Part shown: piece after piece, positions 13,541 through 13,712 of the stretch
Numbering within the stretch: position 1 is the stretch's first letter
How the letters are laid out: the number at the start of each line of letters is the position of its first letter
NCBI GenBank assembly: GCA_029932035.1
Contig: JAOZQV010000037.1
Location: 1,359 to 15,070 of the forward strand
Reading direction: 5' to 3'
From: Deltaproteobacteria bacterium
GTDB taxonomy: Bacteria > Desulfobacterota > DSM-4660 > Desulfatiglandales > Desulfatiglandaceae
DNA: 13,712 bases
Translations under genes and position numbers: made by a program
The notes under the pieces: model-generated
What the model was told of the DNA's origin: nothing
The model's database searches: none
Seen by the model: only the letters and a program-made list of their open reading frames with translations

Positions 13541-13712
13541 TCACAGCGTTGCAGAGGCGCGTCTATGCATGGTATCTTGAGTGAAGAGGTAAAAAACGGC
13601 GACCAGCAAAAAACAACAGGCACACACCAAAAAAGAAGCCGTGAATGCCTCAGCTCCCCGTGATGACTGGGGGTACAGCGACTGCATGAAAATGCCCAAG
13701 CCCTGAAGAAAG
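13541..13712 (-). CDS. C-terminus of a membrane protein, probably an MFS-type transporter (partial)
   Basis: The 5' part lies beyond the right window edge. Fifty-six residues are visible before TGA (13543-13541). They begin FLQGLGIFMQSLYPQSS. A strongly hydrophobic helix follows (TASFLVCACCFLLVAVFYLF, about 24-43) and then a short charged tail (TQDTMHRRASATL). A last transmembrane helix followed by a short cytoplasmic tail fits the end of a 12- or 14-helix transporter. The family assignment to MFS is a guess from this fragment. It is read in the same direction as the REC-PAS gene, with 23 nt between, so the two are probably co-transcribed. Confidence 0.6.
   Translation of the reverse strand, partial: FLQGLGIFMQSLYPQSSRGAEAFTASFLVCACCFLLVAVFYLFTQDTMHRRASATL

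Overview
The window looks like bacterial chromosome from a Desulfobacterota-type (deltaproteobacterial) anaerobe. This is inferred from gene content, not from a marker gene. The supporting features are a probable selenocysteine-containing rhodanese/ferritin-like protein, CxxCH c-type cytochromes, a stand-alone NFACT-R protein, a two-domain cytidylate-kinase-like protein, and dense co-directional gene strings with strong Shine-Dalgarno (SD) sites. There is no rRNA, tRNA, CRISPR array, insertion sequence or phage gene.

Layout. Positions 1-140 hold a 15-bp tandem repeat and a very strong symmetrical terminator. The plus strand then carries a Trm112-methyltransferase of the type seen at the OvoA C-terminus (150-1091) and an exported di-heme peroxidase-like cytochrome (1311-2714). 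The cytochrome gene ends inside the 3' end of a minus-strand gene. From 7936 down to 2698 runs a tight minus-strand string, given in transcription order: small monoheme cytochrome c, TehB-like methyltransferase, rhodanese-ferritin protein with an in-frame UGA, membrane fatty-acid-hydroxylase-family protein, class V PLP enzyme, and M3 oligopeptidase. Upstream on the same strand are mscS (8115-8930), a short protein resembling the N-terminus of a GH13_18 sugar phosphorylase (9004-9381) and a cytidylate-kinase-like protein (9459-10253), the last with a good sigma70-type promoter. The plus strand then carries an NFACT-R protein (10568-10987) and murI (11033-11887). On the minus strand nudC (11838-12668) overlaps the murI tail; behind it lie a REC-PAS protein (12717-13517) and the C-terminus of a membrane protein, probably a transporter, cut by the window edge.

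The main discovery is the gene at 6510-7103. A plain ORF reading splits it into two unrelated-looking pieces. An in-frame TGA at 6882-6884 sits exactly where the rhodanese catalytic cysteine should be (Y-TGA-A-I-G-G-R-S). The frame stays open for another 123 codons into a ferritin-like domain. A hairpin with a GU-containing apical loop begins about 10 nt after the TGA, where a bacterial SECIS element is expected. I read this as a selenoprotein. It lies in a gene string with a cytochrome c, a methyltransferase and a PLP enzyme, which suggests, by inference only, a sulfur/selenium redox or detoxification module.

Several starts were moved to downstream codons because a strong SD lies directly in front of them (cytochrome c, mscS, the kinase-like gene, murI, REC-PAS).
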